Source: Eutypella sp. D-1 (lineage: Eukaryota; Ascomycota; Sordariomycetes; Xylariales; Diatrypaceae). From it: DNA of 64,000 nt. The stretch lies in contig JAJTTP010000004.1 of NCBI GenBank assembly GCA_023313575.1, positions 186,001-250,000 on the forward strand, given 5' to 3'. Made by a program: the position numbers and the translations under genes. The notes under the pieces were generated by a model. It did not search any database. It worked only from the letters and a program-made list of their open reading frames with translations, and was not told the origin of the DNA. Shown here one piece after another: positions 1-12,700 of the stretch (positions are counted from its first letter, which is position 1; every line of letters begins with the position of its first letter).

Positions 1-870
1 ACGGTCTTAACAAGAAGTGCCGCGCCGTTCCTCACTTCTTGGCTTTACGTTGTTTTCGCACTAACGCAACGACTCGTCCGGCACTAATCCAACGGTGCTT
101 TCGGAGGTTCGCTCTCGCTCTCGGATCTTTCACATTCTGATTCCTTTTGGGTGTTACTTTTATCCTGGGGAGGGTTCTTTATATGCATTTCTACCGGTGG
201 TCCCCTCCCCGGAAACAGGTCCGTGACACGTGAAGGTTTTCGAGTTCTAGAAGATGTTGAGAAAAGGAGAAAGCCGTGCCTCGGTTGACGGTTGGTAGGA
301 ATGACCCCTATAACCCTGCGTTTGGGTGGAGTGGGGGCATCCATGATAGGGATCGGCCCCATCCACCTGGTTAACGCGTAAGTCTAGATCCTTCGCGGCT
401 CGGAAGTTACAATTTAGAAGGAAGGAAGGCGAAGGATCCTAAGATAACTTCTGTAAACCTACCTATATCACCGTATGAAAGGTAAACAAGCTGGTAATGT
501 CGGCATGGCATTTCATATAAGTAGACAGTGTCACCCGTGACTACTTGCAAATTGTAGATTCCCATGAGGTCTTATATAGCAGTCCCTACTCTCTATATAT
601 AACATCATCTACAAGGGCCCGAAGGCTAGGGAGGCTGAGTAGAAACTGGTAGGCAAACTGTGGAGGTTGACCTATTTTAATCTTGGAACTCCTGGTTGGT
701 TTAAAAGTACGCGATCAAGGCAAAGACCTCATCGGTACGTGCCAGCAAAAGGTGCTTCTAAGCTCTCACCGCTTAGGATAGGTATATCTATACTCACCAG
801 GCTACATACAGTTAAACCTCCTCACTTACGCCTCCAATACGCTGCATCTATCATTTCCCTAGACCTCGCC
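1..870. other. Left-edge spacer and probable promoter of the thioesterase-like gene
   Basis: I see no gene here. A 92-codon open frame on the minus strand (362 to 84) begins with ATG, but it is low-complexity with no recognisable domain, so it was left out. A TATA-like run (TATATATA) lies near 593-600, about 270 nt before the thioesterase ATG. The thioesterase frame is open upstream to 667 without an ATG, so that stretch is probably 5' untranslated leader. Confidence 0.5.
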
Positions 871-1878
871 ATGTCGCACAGTTCTAGCATTTTTCACGAT
901 CAAATCAACCTCAAGAAAAGTTCATCCCATGTCTACACCGTATCATGGCATGCAGACTGGACCATCGGGTTCGCCTTGCACGGAGGTTGCATTGCCGGTG
1001 CCATCCACCACGCCGCCGTGACGCATCTGGCGACGGAGCCGGCGCTGGTCGCGCGGAACCAGCCGGACATCCTCACACTGCACTTCGACTTCCTGCGCAC
1101 CTGCGAGGCGCGCGAGAGCACCATTACCGTGACGGATCTCAAGCTCGGGGCGCGGACTAGCACGCTGCAGCTGCAGCTGTCGCAGAACGGGCAGACCAAG
1201 GTGCTGGCGCTGGCGACGTCGACCAACATGGACAGTCCCGGGCCCACGGCAGCGTCAGGGTGGCAATTTCAACCGCCTCCCGTGCCCGCACCCGACTTCG
1301 ACGCGGTCGTGGCTCATAAGCCCGACGCGCGTTGGATCCCGTCCCACCTTACCGGTGAAGTCTTCCCGCTGACAAGCCGGATGCTATACCTGTACCCGCG
1401 CGAGGGCTTCCCCACGGGCGGGATCTGCGACGCGTGGAACTCGTTCAAGGGCGACGAGCGCATGGACGCGGTGTACCTGACCATGATGACGGACGTCACG
1501 CCCTCGATGTCGGACACAATCCTGCGCAACGGCGGCCTGTACGACGCCCACCGATGTTACGCGCAGATGGAGGCGTGGGCGAGGGAGCATCCGGGGATCC
1601 CGTGCGAGTTGACGAACACGCTCAAAGAGGCCGAGCAGGTGTCGGTGTACAACAACACGGTCACGCTGGACATCGAGTTTAAGCGCCGGCTTCCGAAAGA
1701 AGGGTTGCAGTGGGTCTTCGAGCGGGCCGAGAGCCGCATGCTGGAAAATGGGAGGCTGGATTTGGACATCACCTTATGCGACCGGGATATGAACTTGCTT
1801 TGTATAAGCCGCCAGACCATTCTTGTCCTCGACGCGGGGAGGAAGTTCAAGCCTAGAAAGGGGAACGCTGCTTTGTAG
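871..1878 (+). CDS. Thioesterase-like superfamily protein (double hotdog, acyl-CoA thioesterase type)
   Basis: A single exon encodes about 335 residues. The start is the first ATG in the frame (MSHSSSIF...). The N-terminal half has the hotdog signature of fungal acyl-CoA thioesterase-like proteins: WHADWTIGFALHGGCIAGAI at about residues 29-48, where HGG begins the central helix. Next comes LTLHFDFLRTCE and a sheet ending in LALATSTNM. The second hotdog covers about residues 150-330 and includes the aromatic stretch ending RMLYLYPREGFP and a C-terminal strand. Family knowledge (4HBT_3, TesB-like) suggests hydrolysis of an acyl-CoA or a related thioester; the actual substrate cannot be read from the sequence. 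No targeting signal is evident and the C-terminus (GNAAL) is not a classical peroxisomal signal. The same-strand neighbour SRP19 lies 494 nt downstream and is probably unrelated. The family call is firm, the role is open. Confidence 0.85.
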   Translation: MSHSSSIFHDQINLKKSSSHVYTVSWHADWTIGFALHGGCIAGAIHHAAVTHLATEPALVARNQPDILTLHFDFLRTCEARESTITVTDLKLGARTSTLQLQLSQNGQTKVLALATSTNMDSPGPTAASGWQFQPPPVPAPDFDAVVAHKPDARWIPSHLTGEVFPLTSRMLYLYPREGFPTGGICDAWNSFKGDERMDAVYLTMMTDVTPSMSDTILRNGGLYDAHRCYAQMEAWAREHPGIPCELTNTLKEAEQVSVYNNTVTLDIEFKRRLPKEGLQWVFERAESRMLENGRLDLDITLCDRDMNLLCISRQTILVLDAGRKFKPRKGNAAL

Positions 1879-2372
1879 GCTTATGTTTTTGATTCATCGC
1901 TCGCATGCATCCCTTAAAGGTCGATTTCTAGCTAGATGTTGAACTATTGTATGCTCAGGTAATAATTTATCTCGATTCGGTACTTGCGTCGAACAGCTAT
2001 GTATAGGGCAGCCTGCTCTGGCAGCCTGGGCAACAGTAATACTGCGTATAAATAGGGGGGGGACAATGCCCCACATTAAAGTTTGCTTATCTGCCTTCCA
2101 AATAAAGTTAGAGTGTATATAACTATACGTGCCTCTTAGGAGTACTTCGTACTTCCTACGTAACATGTACATGTAGCTAAATAGCTATAGCCCCACCAGC
2201 CCACCTATGATTTTCCTTCCACATCAACAACTTTTGTCTCTACCACGACTTGATATACCAAACGACGACGACAACAACAGCACATAACCCAGCCACAAGA
2301 AGTTAACATTAGCAAGACCTTCGGCAAAAAGCTATATACACATACAGACGCCCACCCACACAAATAGCAAAC
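1879..2372. promoter_or_regulatory. Spacer with probable SRP19 promoter
   Basis: A TATA-box-like TATAAATA sits at 2047-2054, about 320 nt before the SRP19 start codon. The last ~130 nt before the ATG are rich in A and C, as is common in fungal leaders. No open frame of interest was seen. Confidence 0.4.
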
Positions 2373-3320
2373 ATGTCGCGCGCCATGGTAGAAGAGGTGT
2401 CGGACAGCGACCTATCCGACCCGGGCGAGGGCGACATCGACGATTTCCTCGAAGCCGACATAATGCGGCAAGTGGTAGTAAAACCTCAGACATCAGCAGC
2501 CCCCTCCGCATCCGCATCCACATCCAAACCCTCCAATCCAACACAGCGGTCATCCGCACCCCTCGTACACCCGTCCCAGGTCCCCGGCCCGCAGGTCCAG
2601 CCCGCCGACATCAAGGACTACCAGTGCATCTACCCGATCTACTTCGACGCCTCGCGATCACGGGGCGAAGGGCGGCGGGTCTCCTCTGCGCTCGCAGTGC
2701 GGAACCCGCTGGCGCGCGAGATCGCCACCGCCTGCGCGCAGCTGCGTCTGCAGCCCGTGTTCGAGGCACACCGGACGCATCCGGCAGACTGGGCGAACCC
2801 GGGACGAGTACGAGTCCCACTGAAGAAGCTGAAGCAATCGGGGGCGGCGGGGAGCGGGGCCGCTAACGTCAAGAATAAACACCACCTGTACGCGCTGATC
2901 GCGGAGCACCTGCGACGGAACCCGACGACGGACAAGTCGGAGGCGCTGCGGCGCGGGGTGCGCGTCGCGGGGCTCGGCGGGCCCCACCTCGACGACGACG
3001 AGCAGCCCTGGCCTCGCCCCGCCGTCCCGCGCGGCTGGAAGATGGGAGACCTGCTCCCGGCCTACTCCGCTGCCATGACCGGCGGCGGCGTCTCCGAGAA
3101 CGCATTTAAGGATATGATGAAGGAGATGCAGCAGGGTGGCGGCCCGGGCGGTCCCGGCGGCCCCGGCGGAGGCATGCCCGCGTTACCGCCTGGTATGGGG
3201 AATATGGCCGAGATGATGAATATGTTCGGCGGTATGGGTGGGGGCCCGGGACCGAGTGGTGGCGGTGGCGAGGCTGCCGGAGGCGGTGGGGGCAAAAAGG
3301 GGAAGAAAGGCAAGAAATGA
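2373..3320 (+). CDS. SEC65: Signal recognition particle subunit SRP19/Sec65
   Basis: This intronless gene encodes 315 residues. SRP19 binds the S-domain of SRP RNA and helps load SRP54, so it serves co-translational targeting to the ER. After an acidic, Ser/Ala/Pro-rich N-terminus (about 1-75), the SRP19 core runs from about 79 to 185. It starts with YQCIYPIYFDASRSRGEGRR, the canonical SRP19 opening, and continues through LRLQPVFEAHRTHPADWANP, RVRVPLKK and the basic KNKHHLYALIAEHLRRNP. The C-terminus has a Met- and Gly-rich low-complexity tail and ends in a Lys-rich GKKGKKGKK, as in other filamentous fungal orthologues, which are longer than the human 144-residue protein. The start is the first ATG after the leader. 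The minus-strand dynactin gene converges from the right. Confidence 0.95.
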   Translation: MSRAMVEEVSDSDLSDPGEGDIDDFLEADIMRQVVVKPQTSAAPSASASTSKPSNPTQRSSAPLVHPSQVPGPQVQPADIKDYQCIYPIYFDASRSRGEGRRVSSALAVRNPLAREIATACAQLRLQPVFEAHRTHPADWANPGRVRVPLKKLKQSGAAGSGAANVKNKHHLYALIAEHLRRNPTTDKSEALRRGVRVAGLGGPHLDDDEQPWPRPAVPRGWKMGDLLPAYSAAMTGGGVSENAFKDMMKEMQQGGGPGGPGGPGGGMPALPPGMGNMAEMMNMFGGMGGGPGPSGGGGEAAGGGGGKKGKKGKK

Positions 3321-4249
3321 GATAGAATACTCATGCGCTATCGAGTTAGTCAAACAGAAGAGCCCGATCTTTCTGCTGTCTGGGCTCGTGGATGGTTTTC
3401 ACGATGGAAAGGAGGTATCACATCTTAAGTACCTAGGGTTTTAATTGCTCAACCTCCTTTGCTATTCCTCGCTCAGGGGAAATCCTACTACTTGTCCCCG
3501 CGTAGCGCCGGGTCACTCGCTTTGTCCAAGGAGGATAGACAGATAAAGATGGGCTGGGCATAATAATTCATCTCGATCTACACGCGCCCGTAACGCGAGA
3601 AGTCAACTACAAACATGGACGGCACCTGATTCACGACGCCGCTGTAGTAGACGCTGTATGCTCATGTATGCGTGATACAGGCAGGCCCCGCTGCCTCATC
3701 GGGCACAGCCAATTTGGCGATGTGATGTCAAAGCGCACGGTCGAGGTCAGCACATGCTATGTACTTCTGTAGTTCATCACATTACATAAGTAACATCCGT
3801 CTATCTACTATACGACCCAGCACATCTAGAGACAGCAGACTATAGAAGAGCAAGGGGGTAAGTATCCATTCCTCGTCGAAGGCATAAGATGGTATAAAAA
3901 GCTGTACGTGCTAGGTACTCAATCATACGCATGCGCCGCTCTATACTCATGATACACGATCTCTCGACGTGACACGGCAGATTGCACATACATACATACA
4001 TACATACATACATTGATCTTGATTTTGAGGTATTGCGCTGTGTCGTGTTGTGTGTGTGGTATTCGTGAATGATACAATACAAGAAGCCAACAACGAAAAA
4101 AAGGGGGGGGTATCGGGGTATCTCGCCTCCCTTCTTCCCCTCACTCACAACATCCCTCGTCATCCTCTCCTCTCCTACCTCCTGCCTCATCTCTTATCTC
4201 ATTTCATCACACTTCATCCCATCACTTTAATTCTCATCCCATCTCATCT
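3321..4249. other. Convergent spacer between SRP19 and dynactin genes
   Basis: This holds the 3' flanks of two convergent genes. I see no gene. It contains an (ACAT)7 microsatellite at 3986-4013 and a short G run near 4105-4111. Confidence 0.5.
3986..4013. repeat. (ACAT)n microsatellite
   Basis: Seven tandem ACAT units lie in the 3' flank of the dynactin gene. Confidence 0.9.
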
Positions 4250-7200
4250 CTACACAACCCCAACACGACCCTGCAAAGCCTCCCAATCCCGGGCGCCGAC
4301 GACTCGGACGCCAGGGGCGTCGGGGGCAGGCGATACGATCTTGCCATCAGGGCCAGGGAGCCGAACATGCAGGTCCGCAGCCGCCGTATTCCTAGACCTC
4401 CTCTCAGCAGCAGCCGTGCGCCCGCCGCCGCCATGGCGGGCGACGAGGCCAGCTTTCTGCGCGATGGCAGCGGACCACGCCTTCCAGGCGGCGTAGTCCT
4501 CGGCCTGGCGCGCGGCGTGCCACTGCGGCGTCGAGCGCGCGGGACGCCAGGCGAGCCGGTCCGCGGGCAGCTGGCGGAGATCGTAGACCGTGGCGCCCGA
4601 CGCGGACGACGTTGCGAGACGCAGGAGCTCCGATAGCGCGTCCTTGGCCTCGGCGCGCACGAGCGCCTTGCGCGGCTGCTCTGCGGCGGCGGCGGTGGTG
4701 GGCTTCCGCTGGCCCCCCGTGAGAGGCTCCGCCAGCCAGTCGTGCCGGGCCTGTTCGGGGGCGCGGGCACGCCGGTTGTCCTCGCGCAGGTACCGCACGG
4801 CGGCTTGTAGGGAGGCGATGTCGACGCGGAGGGCGTCCATTTCGCGGGCGGTGGCGACGGCGCGTTCCTTGTGCTGGGCAGAGCGCTTGTTTGCGCCGTC
4901 CGGCCGTCCCTCGCCGTCTTCGTCCTCGTACTCGTCGTCCTCCGCCGCGTACGCCTTGCTGTCGCCGGCGATCTTCTGCCAGCGATCGCGGTCCTCCTCG
5001 AGGGCGCGGGCCTCGCGCTCCTGCTCGGCGAGGGAGCGCTGGAGCTCGGCGAGCTGGGCGGCGTCGCGCTCGATCTCCGCCTCGAGCTCGGCGATGCGGG
5101 ATACCTTGTTCTGGGCGTCGCGCATGCGCACCTCGAGCGTCTTGATGCGCAGGTCCGCCGTGCTGAGGTTCTCGTCCCGCATCGCCACGTCCCGCCGCGC
5201 CTGGTTGTACGCCTCGCGCAGCTGCCGCAGCTCCTCCTCCGCATCCACGGGGATCGTCTTGGCCGCCTGCAGCTCCTGCGCCCGCAGCACCCATGGCGCC
5301 GCGCTGCGCTCGAACTCCTGCGTCTGTGACAGGTCCCCGCACACCGCCGCCAGGTCCGACACCTGCCCGGTGAGCACCCGCAGCTTCGACAGGTACGTCG
5401 AGAAGAGGTCCGACTCGCTCGACGAGAAACCCGCCATCACCGACTGGTGCACCGTGTTCTGGACTTCCGCGTACGTGTGGGGCTCCGTGCGGCCCTCCTC
5501 GCTGACTAGCGTGTGCAGATCTGCGCCGACCCTGCGGGCCATCTCCGCAAGCTCTTGGCTGGCGTTCTCGCACTGCTCGAAGATCTCCGCCGTGTCCTGG
5601 GTCAGAGACAGCGACCTCGACTTGAGGTCTTCCAGGGACCGCACCGCCTTCGACACGACGACCTTGGCGCTCCGAGTCTGGCTGATGACGGCGTCGCACT
5701 TCCGTGCGAAGTGTTGGTCGAGCTCGCCGTCCTCCTCGCTCGGCGGCACCACCCTTTGGACCATGTCCTTGATCACGCTAAATGTTATCGCCGCCGATTC
5801 GAGCTGGCTCTGCATCAGTAGCGACTTCATGTGGACCTCGTCGGCGAAGCTCTCGAGGCCGTCCGAGATGTGGACCTCTCCTAGATGCGACATCAAAGCG
5901 ATGGTCCGCTGAAGTTCGCTAGCGCACTGCTTCTCTTTGAGGTCGTCGCGCCGCAAGCCGTCGATCCAGGCGTTCAGAGCCCTCTCCACCGGTTCTAGCT
6001 CGTACAGTGCGCCCTCATACTTGGCAAACTCCTCAAGCGTACAGTGGCTAATGGCGTTGACGAAGCGGTCACACATGGCGGACACCCAGGTCAGCTTGTC
6101 GAGCGCGTCGCAGCCGGCAAAGATGTCATCCTCGTGACCTGGATGGGGCTGGCCGTTAACACGCTCCTTGACAAACCCGTGAAGCAGGTTCGCCTTGAAG
6201 GCCAGCCGGCTGAAGCGCAGCAGGGCCAGTACGGAGTCGCGGTCGGCGTTAAAGGTGTCGGGCAGGAACAGCTTGAGGATCTGCAAATGCTGCTGCGCTT
6301 CTTGGGCATCCATGCGCTGGAGCTCCAAGTCGATGGTCTTGATCTGGGTCTTGGAGGCAGAGATCTGGAGCTTCTGGTTGAGATCCATCATAGCCCTAGA
6401 CTTGCTCTCCAGCTGCTCGGACTCGACCTCGTTGACCGCGTGGGACGCACGCATATCCTCCAAGTCGGTCTGCAGGTTAGTAACCAGCTCCCTGAACCGG
6501 GATAGCGTGTATTCCATATCCTCGATAGCATCGTCCTGCTGGGCAGACCGTCGGGCCTGTTCGGCAATGACGCTGTCCTTGAAGTCGAGATCCTCCTGCA
6601 TCTCCTTCTCGTTCTGCACATGGTTGATCTCGAGTTCGTCGTTGATCTCCTTGAGGGCCTCAAGATCCTCGATGACGGCCCGCAGCTCCTGGATTTGCTC
6701 GGATTGGGCAAGCTTCTCGTAGCTGAGCTGCTCGATCATAGCCTCAGCGCCCAGGTTGTCATCTAGCTGCTGCCTCAGGTCCTCGGCACGTGTCTCGGCG
6801 TCCAGCAGTTTCTCCTTGGCGATCTGGTATTGTTCCTTGACGGCGTCGAACTCTTCGAGGTCACTTTGCAGCTCCTTAATCTGCTCCTTCAGTTCTTCCT
6901 CCTGCTGGGAGGTTAGATCGCGAAGTCGGATCAACGCCTCCCGCAATCGCTCGTTGTTTCGTTCCATCTGCAGCCAACCGGTGCTTGCCCGTTCTTCGGG
7001 CGACATGCCGGTGGAGAACTCGGAGTTCTCCTCTCGCAGGATCTCGTTCTCAAGCTCAAGCTCCTCCGCCTTCTGCCTTAGAGCCTCGACTTCCACCTTG
7101 AGGACCTCGGCGGTCTCCTCGGCCATTTCGCGGTCCAGCGTAGCCAGCTCGAGGACGGTATCGTGCTCCGCCTGTATACCCTCGATCTGCTCCAGCTTGT

Positions 7201-8484
7201 CTTCGGCCTCCTTGAGCTGTTTCCGCAGGGAGACATTCTCATGTGCCGTAGCCTGGAACTTACTCTCGATCTTCTTGTTGATGGTCTCGATCTTGTCTCG
7301 CTGCTCCTGTACCCGCTCCAGCTCCTGGATCTTATCCCTATCTTCCAGGCGTTTCCGCTCGAGGACCTTCAGCTTGGCCTTCAGGTCATCGTTCTCCCTC
7401 GAAAGTGCGTTGCTAGCCGCAGGTCGGGAAGCACCGGCGCTCGCGGGTGTTCGGGAAGATGTCGCAGAGCCGGCCGTTTTCGAGGAGGCGGAGGCGGTAC
7501 CTTTGCCGGTGAGCTTCTCGAGAGCTCTCGTTCTGGTCTGTACTGGACTTGACGTCTGTTCACCATCACTCTTAAAAGGCGAGCCGACATCCGACCTGTT
7601 TCCGCCCTCGTTCCCGGACGAATCACCAGACATAACTCGCCCCGATGCGGGACGCGTCATTCCACGACTGGAGCCGATAGTCGACGTTCTTACGGTGGGC
7701 CGTGTCGGAGCACCGGTAGATCTCCCCGTCGTGGATGATACGGATGCTTGTCTTGTGGTTCTCGACGCGGGCAATGCTGGTGGCCCCATGGAGGATCTAG
7801 TTCCGGCGGCCGAGGGTCGAGATCTCGTGCCGGCATTGATAGAAGAGACTCGGGCATTCGAAGGAGTGCCGGTGCGCGAGTTGGCGGCGCTCGATGCAGC
7901 GGTGGAACCCAGCTGCTTTGTAGGTGATTTCGTAGGAGACTATGTAAAATTCTTTGAGATCAGTATCAAAGCATCAATCCACGTAGGTCCGGAGGTTCGG
8001 AGATTTTACATACCCTCGTCATATTTCGAGATGGCCTGGGAACAGGACTTGGACTCGGGGCGTTCAAACTCCTACGTTTGTTCCCGGAGGGATCAGCATT
8101 GGAGGTCTGTCGACCGGTCACAGAACTAGGACGACCTGTGACGGAACCTGGGCGACCCGTTACGGAGCTGGGGCGGGTTGCACCGGCGGCGGGACCAACG
8201 CTTTGTCTCGAAGCTCTTCGCATAGGAGGCGCAGATGCTCTAGGCTGGGGCGGAGGGGCAGCCTGTAATATCGTGACAGCAGCCGGCCTAACAAACATTC
8301 CCCGTCCCATTTCGCAATCGAAATATCTTTCCCCCTGCACAGCTCCATCGTTTTTTCCACTGTCATCTTCCAATTCGACCCCGACCCATTCACCGGCCGA
8401 GAAATGAGTCTGTCCGACAAAACGCACGACAGCATTTCGGCCGTCGCTGAGGCGGATGGTCTGCCCAACCGCGATATCCGACAT
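4250..8484 (-). CDS. ro-3: Dynactin large subunit p150-Glued
   Basis: Two exons (8484-8014 and 7939-4250) join through a 74-nt intron (donor GTATGT, acceptor ACATAG, phase 0) to give 1386 residues, close to the Neurospora RO-3 size. Dynactin links cytoplasmic dynein to cargo and microtubules and is needed for nuclear migration in hyphae. Residues about 6-70 form a CAP-Gly domain with the diagnostic GKNDGAVQGERYFDCEMGRG and FVRP. A basic Ser/Arg/Thr-rich region (about 75-300), carrying short SPTKSPTK and SVTGRP-type repeats, follows; such regions aid microtubule binding. Heptad-rich coiled coils fill about 300-600. A more globular dynactin-specific region, from roughly 640 to 900, is followed by a second coiled coil and an Ala-rich tail. 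The start is the first ATG preceding the CAP-Gly domain. Long antisense frames over this gene are a by-product of its Glu/Leu/Gln-rich codons. Confidence 0.95.
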
Positions 8485-9704
8485 ATTGGGCAGTTTGTTC
8501 CGGGATCAATACATTATTGTGTATTCAAGTTATGAGCTCGGGGGATGACCAGTGACCAGGAGCAGTTTGGCTAGGAACGAATTCTGCAATTCTGCAACTC
8601 TGCAACTCTGGCTTGTCATGAACCTCGATGTTGCATAGGTATACCTTTTTTTGAGTAGGAGAGGCGAGGTTAAGTAGGTACCTAATGTAATACTTCGTAA
8701 AAGCTTCCTTTTTTAGGACCTGGTAGTTGAAGCTGGGAAGTTGCTCAAGCTTCAGACTAGGTATGTCAGTATATACATATGTACATAATATAATACCTTT
8801 GAATATACCAAGTAGCTCTCAATTGGGTTGGGAAGGGACGCGGTTTCTGGTTTCGCAAACAAAATACACCACTACCAACCAAAATACCTACGCGGCACTA
8901 GTTAAAACCAATTGAGTGAGACCAGACCTGACAGGGGGTTGAGGGGTTGAGGTCTAACCACTTATGCAAGTATTGGATGTGGCAGATGTGGGTCTTGGCT
9001 GTACACAGTATTATTCCCATGTGCAAATTTTGTTCTTAGTACCGTATGGCCGCCAGTAGTGACTTCGTACCCGACTACTACTCCTTTCATTATAATGTGC
9101 CTTGGAATATTTACCACCAACATCAACGATAACAGGGTATGATCAAGATCAGCCAACTAGCGGTACATTCATTAGGTAGGCTTTGTGTCCAAGTCATTCG
9201 TGTAACACTTAACGAATGAGGTTTTCATCTGATACTCTTTGTCAAGCTTTTCCAAGACCCTAGCAATCAGGACTCAGTCAAGGTCTCACGTTATCATATA
9301 ATATACTTCCTCCCTTTCCCAGGGCAAGCAGCCGGGCATTTGTGTCCTCCTATGACTCCAATCTAGAATCTAGGGAGGCATATTGCTAAGGTAACGACGG
9401 CAAGGGAATGGAGAATGGAAAGGGAAATGGAACCGGAAATATTGCTTTATTACTAAAGGCTTTAAAAAGGATCAAGTGATTTATAGACTGCAACTACTCG
9501 CATCAATATGTAAATCCCACCATTTCTTTCCTTCCCTGCCCATCCCTTTTCCATCCCGTCACCAGCCATGTCGGACATGGCATCCCTAGACTTTTCCTTT
9601 CTCCCTCCGTGATTTCTCTTTTTCATTGCCTCTTTTTTTTATTCTCTCCTCCCTTTCGAATTGCGCTTTGTCACTCGCTCTGTCTTGGCTCCCCCTACTC
9701 GTCT
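8485..9704. other. Spacer between dynactin promoter and HMG gene 3' end
   Basis: No gene seen. It contains the palindrome TAGGTACCTA at 8675-8684. The pyrimidine-rich stretch before 9700 is probably the 3' flank of the HMG gene. Confidence 0.45.
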
Positions 9705-12700
9705 TCAAGACGAATGTGACACCCACGGCCTCTTCCCAGCCGCCGGCCCCGGCGCCGCCGCACTCGCGGCAACGCCGCCGTCAGCACCCGCACTGACGCC
9801 GGCTTTGAACCCGCCGCTGCGCACCCATTCCATGATCTCGAATCCAAGGCGACGCTCGAGCTTCTCATCCATCCCGCCTCTCCCTTGCCCATCATCCGCC
9901 ATCCGGAGGACGAGGACGCTGTGGTCGGCATTGGCGAACTCCACACTGTTGTTGCTCCCCTGTTCTTCGTCCCCCGTAGCTGCTGCCGCTGCGGATATCC
10001 GCTTGACGTACACCGTCAGGTCGGCGCCCACAATGCCGCGCCACAGTGTCGCCACCCACCGCCAGTGGTCGTCGAGCCTGTACGCGTCGGTGATCGGTAG
10101 CGTGGCAGCCCACTTATCTGACGCCGTCAAGCTGTAGCCGTCCGACACCACGGCCACCGGGAGCAGCCTCGCGTTCGGGTCCCGATGGTGGTGGTGGTGG
10201 TGCTGTTGGGCTTCCGAAGTTGAACTCTTTTCTCTCGGCACCTCTCGCTCTTTCTCTTTCGACGGGCCCGCGTGGTTCTTATCATCGCCACGTTCCGAGA
10301 TAGTGCCGGTCCCGGAAGATGAATTGCTGGACGGGTGCGTCGTCATGTACCGGACGAGCTCCTCCGACGTCTTGTGCCACCGTAGCATCCTAGCCATATA
10401 CCTGGCTATTGGGCTCGCGAGCCCCTTTCCGGCGACGGCAGCCTCATCATCACCGCCATCCTCTGCGGCGGCGTTCTCCGCCCAGGTCCTGACGGCACAC
10501 TCTCCGGATATGGACAGCGCCTTCTGAATGACGGCAGTCACCTCCTTCAACATGAGGGGCACGTCGCCCTCGACGACGATCAGGGGGCCCCGCGCCTCGA
10601 AGGCCGCGGCGCCCTGGCCCGGCGACCGCAGCGGCGGGCAGATCGCCCTCAGGATATCCAGTTTGCCGAGGAAAGACCATCCCGCGCTGCCCATCTGTGG
10701 CGACGTCTGCTGTCGCTGCTGCTGCTGCTGCACCTGCATCTGCATCTGCTGTTGCGGTGGTTGCTGCGGTTGATAAGGATGTTGTTGTTGGTGTTGATGT
10801 TGGTGCTGATGTTGTTGTGGTCGTGTAGGTCCCATCTGTTGTTTTTGCCCATTCGCGAAACCCATACCGGCAGTCTGCGGCGTCATTGGCTGCTGCCCTG
10901 CCGCATGCATCACGCCCGCGGTCATGGGCGGCGTGTCCGGGAGGTGTGTCTGTAGCGGCGGTAGCCGCAACGACTCGTCAAACCCGGAATTTGCCCGACT
11001 GGGCGTTGACGCCGGCGTCTGCTGCTGAATAGGATGGTGGTACGATACCGACGGCCGCGGAGGCGGCTGCATATGCGGGTGGCCATACGCCTGTGGATAA
11101 GGTTGGGGCTGCGGTTGAAGTTGAGATTGGTGCGGTGGGTGGCCCGCACCCGGCCCCCGATGTTGCTGCTGCTGCTGCTGCTGCTGCATCCTAGGCCACG
11201 GGCCCGGGCCCGGCCCAGTTGCCGACATGGGCTGCCCACTACTAAACGAAGGACGCGCGTACCGGTCCATCGCCACTGTAGGAACATATCCCATCGGCAT
11301 CTGTTGCTGCTGCTGCGGCGGCGGCGGAGGCGATCCGAGCATGAACGGGCCCCCCCGACTGTTGTAGCGCCGTTGCTTGTGCGACTCCGGGGGCGGTGCG
11401 AGCGTCATCGACGTCGTCCTCGGCGACATCGCGTACTCGTCCTCTTCCTCAATATCCCGCAGGTGCGGCTGCGTATACCGGCGACCCTGGGCGTCGACCG
11501 GCAGCGCGCCTCCAGGACCAGAGCCCCGCCGCATGGAAGGCGGCAGCCCGGGAGCCTGCTGGTACTGTTGCTGCTGCTGCTGGTACTGGTTATGCGGATT
11601 ATACGGATCCATGTGCTCGACGGCGCGCGGGACGGGCCCGGGCGGGCCGGGCTGCTGCGGGTTCATATACGAAGGCGCCAGGCTATCGCCGCTGCTCGTC
11701 GACCTGGCCGTCAAGGGCGTCATGACGGAGGCGGCGCCGCCCGCGGAAGCAAAGGGCGTGGACGGCGTCCGCGGCGTGGCGATGTACCTGCCGCCGCACT
11801 TGAGACAGCGACTAGGGTCGTCGGCGGAGGCGGAGGCGGCGGTAGGCACGGAGCCAGATCCACCGGCAGCGGATCCGCCCTTATGCCCGCCCCGCCGCGG
11901 CTGGTACCGATACCCCGGGTGGCGCTCGCTGTGGCGGACCTTCTCCTCCTCCGCGAGCCTCTTCCAGAACCCCTTCGTATCCGCCGGCTCCGCCCGCCAC
12001 TGCTCCCCGATCAGCTTCGAGATGTCCGGGTTCGCGAGCCCCGGGTGCTCCGCCGCTACGTGCGCCTGGTGCGCCTGTCGGTACAGGATGAATGCTGCAG
12101 CCGCGGGGAAAGATTTTGCCGCTCGGTTAGCCTACTAGGTCTTCTATATGGCGTTGACTGGGATGGGAAGATTATCGAATGAGAAAAAAGAAGCGAGAAG
12201 AAGACGACAAAAGAAGTATTTACAACTGAAACGCGGAGACAAGTTCTAGAAAGATGAGATGGTAGGTAGGTCATGAAGGGGTAGTCGGTGCGAAGACTCA
12301 TATGACGTTTATGGTCTTGATCATCCATCTTAACCCACCACTACATTTTCTCTTTCCGTCCCTCGCCATTCGTCTCTTTTCCGTCCCAGGACATAGAACG
12401 CCACTGCCAGCCCACCCATCTGGATCAACAGATCCTAGAATAGACAGATCTGGCGGTCGTCTATTCTGGTAGGTTTGCCAGAACGGGTTGCGATTTCCGA
12501 CTATCTTCCTCTCCTAGGGCTGCGTGTGTGTCCCAATGACCAGTGGAGTAAATATGGGGATAAGATGAGACGGCTAAACGTCGAAAACGGGGAGGTAAGG
12601 TACAAAGCTTCCTGTCATGACCTCCGTAAAAGGAGACGGGCACCCTGACAAGGGGGGAGTGCCACAAACCAAATTAAGAAGGTAAGAGGAGAAAGAAATA

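Noticed and set aside
84..362. 92-codon minus-strand frame with an ATG
   Set aside because: No motif, no splice context and an acidic Ser/Glu repeat at its end; not enough to call a gene.
4590..5912. 440-codon plus-strand open frame antisense to dynactin
   Set aside because: The composition is Ser/Arg-rich shadow of Glu/Ala/Leu coiled-coil codons; the minus strand encodes the clear dynactin chain.
6756..8129. 457-codon plus-strand open frame antisense to dynactin
   Set aside because: It is a Ser/Arg-rich antisense shadow spanning an intron of the real gene and has no domain.
11034..12182. 382-codon plus-strand Arg/Leu-rich frame
   Set aside because: Antisense to the HMG protein's Gln/Pro/His tracts; low complexity.
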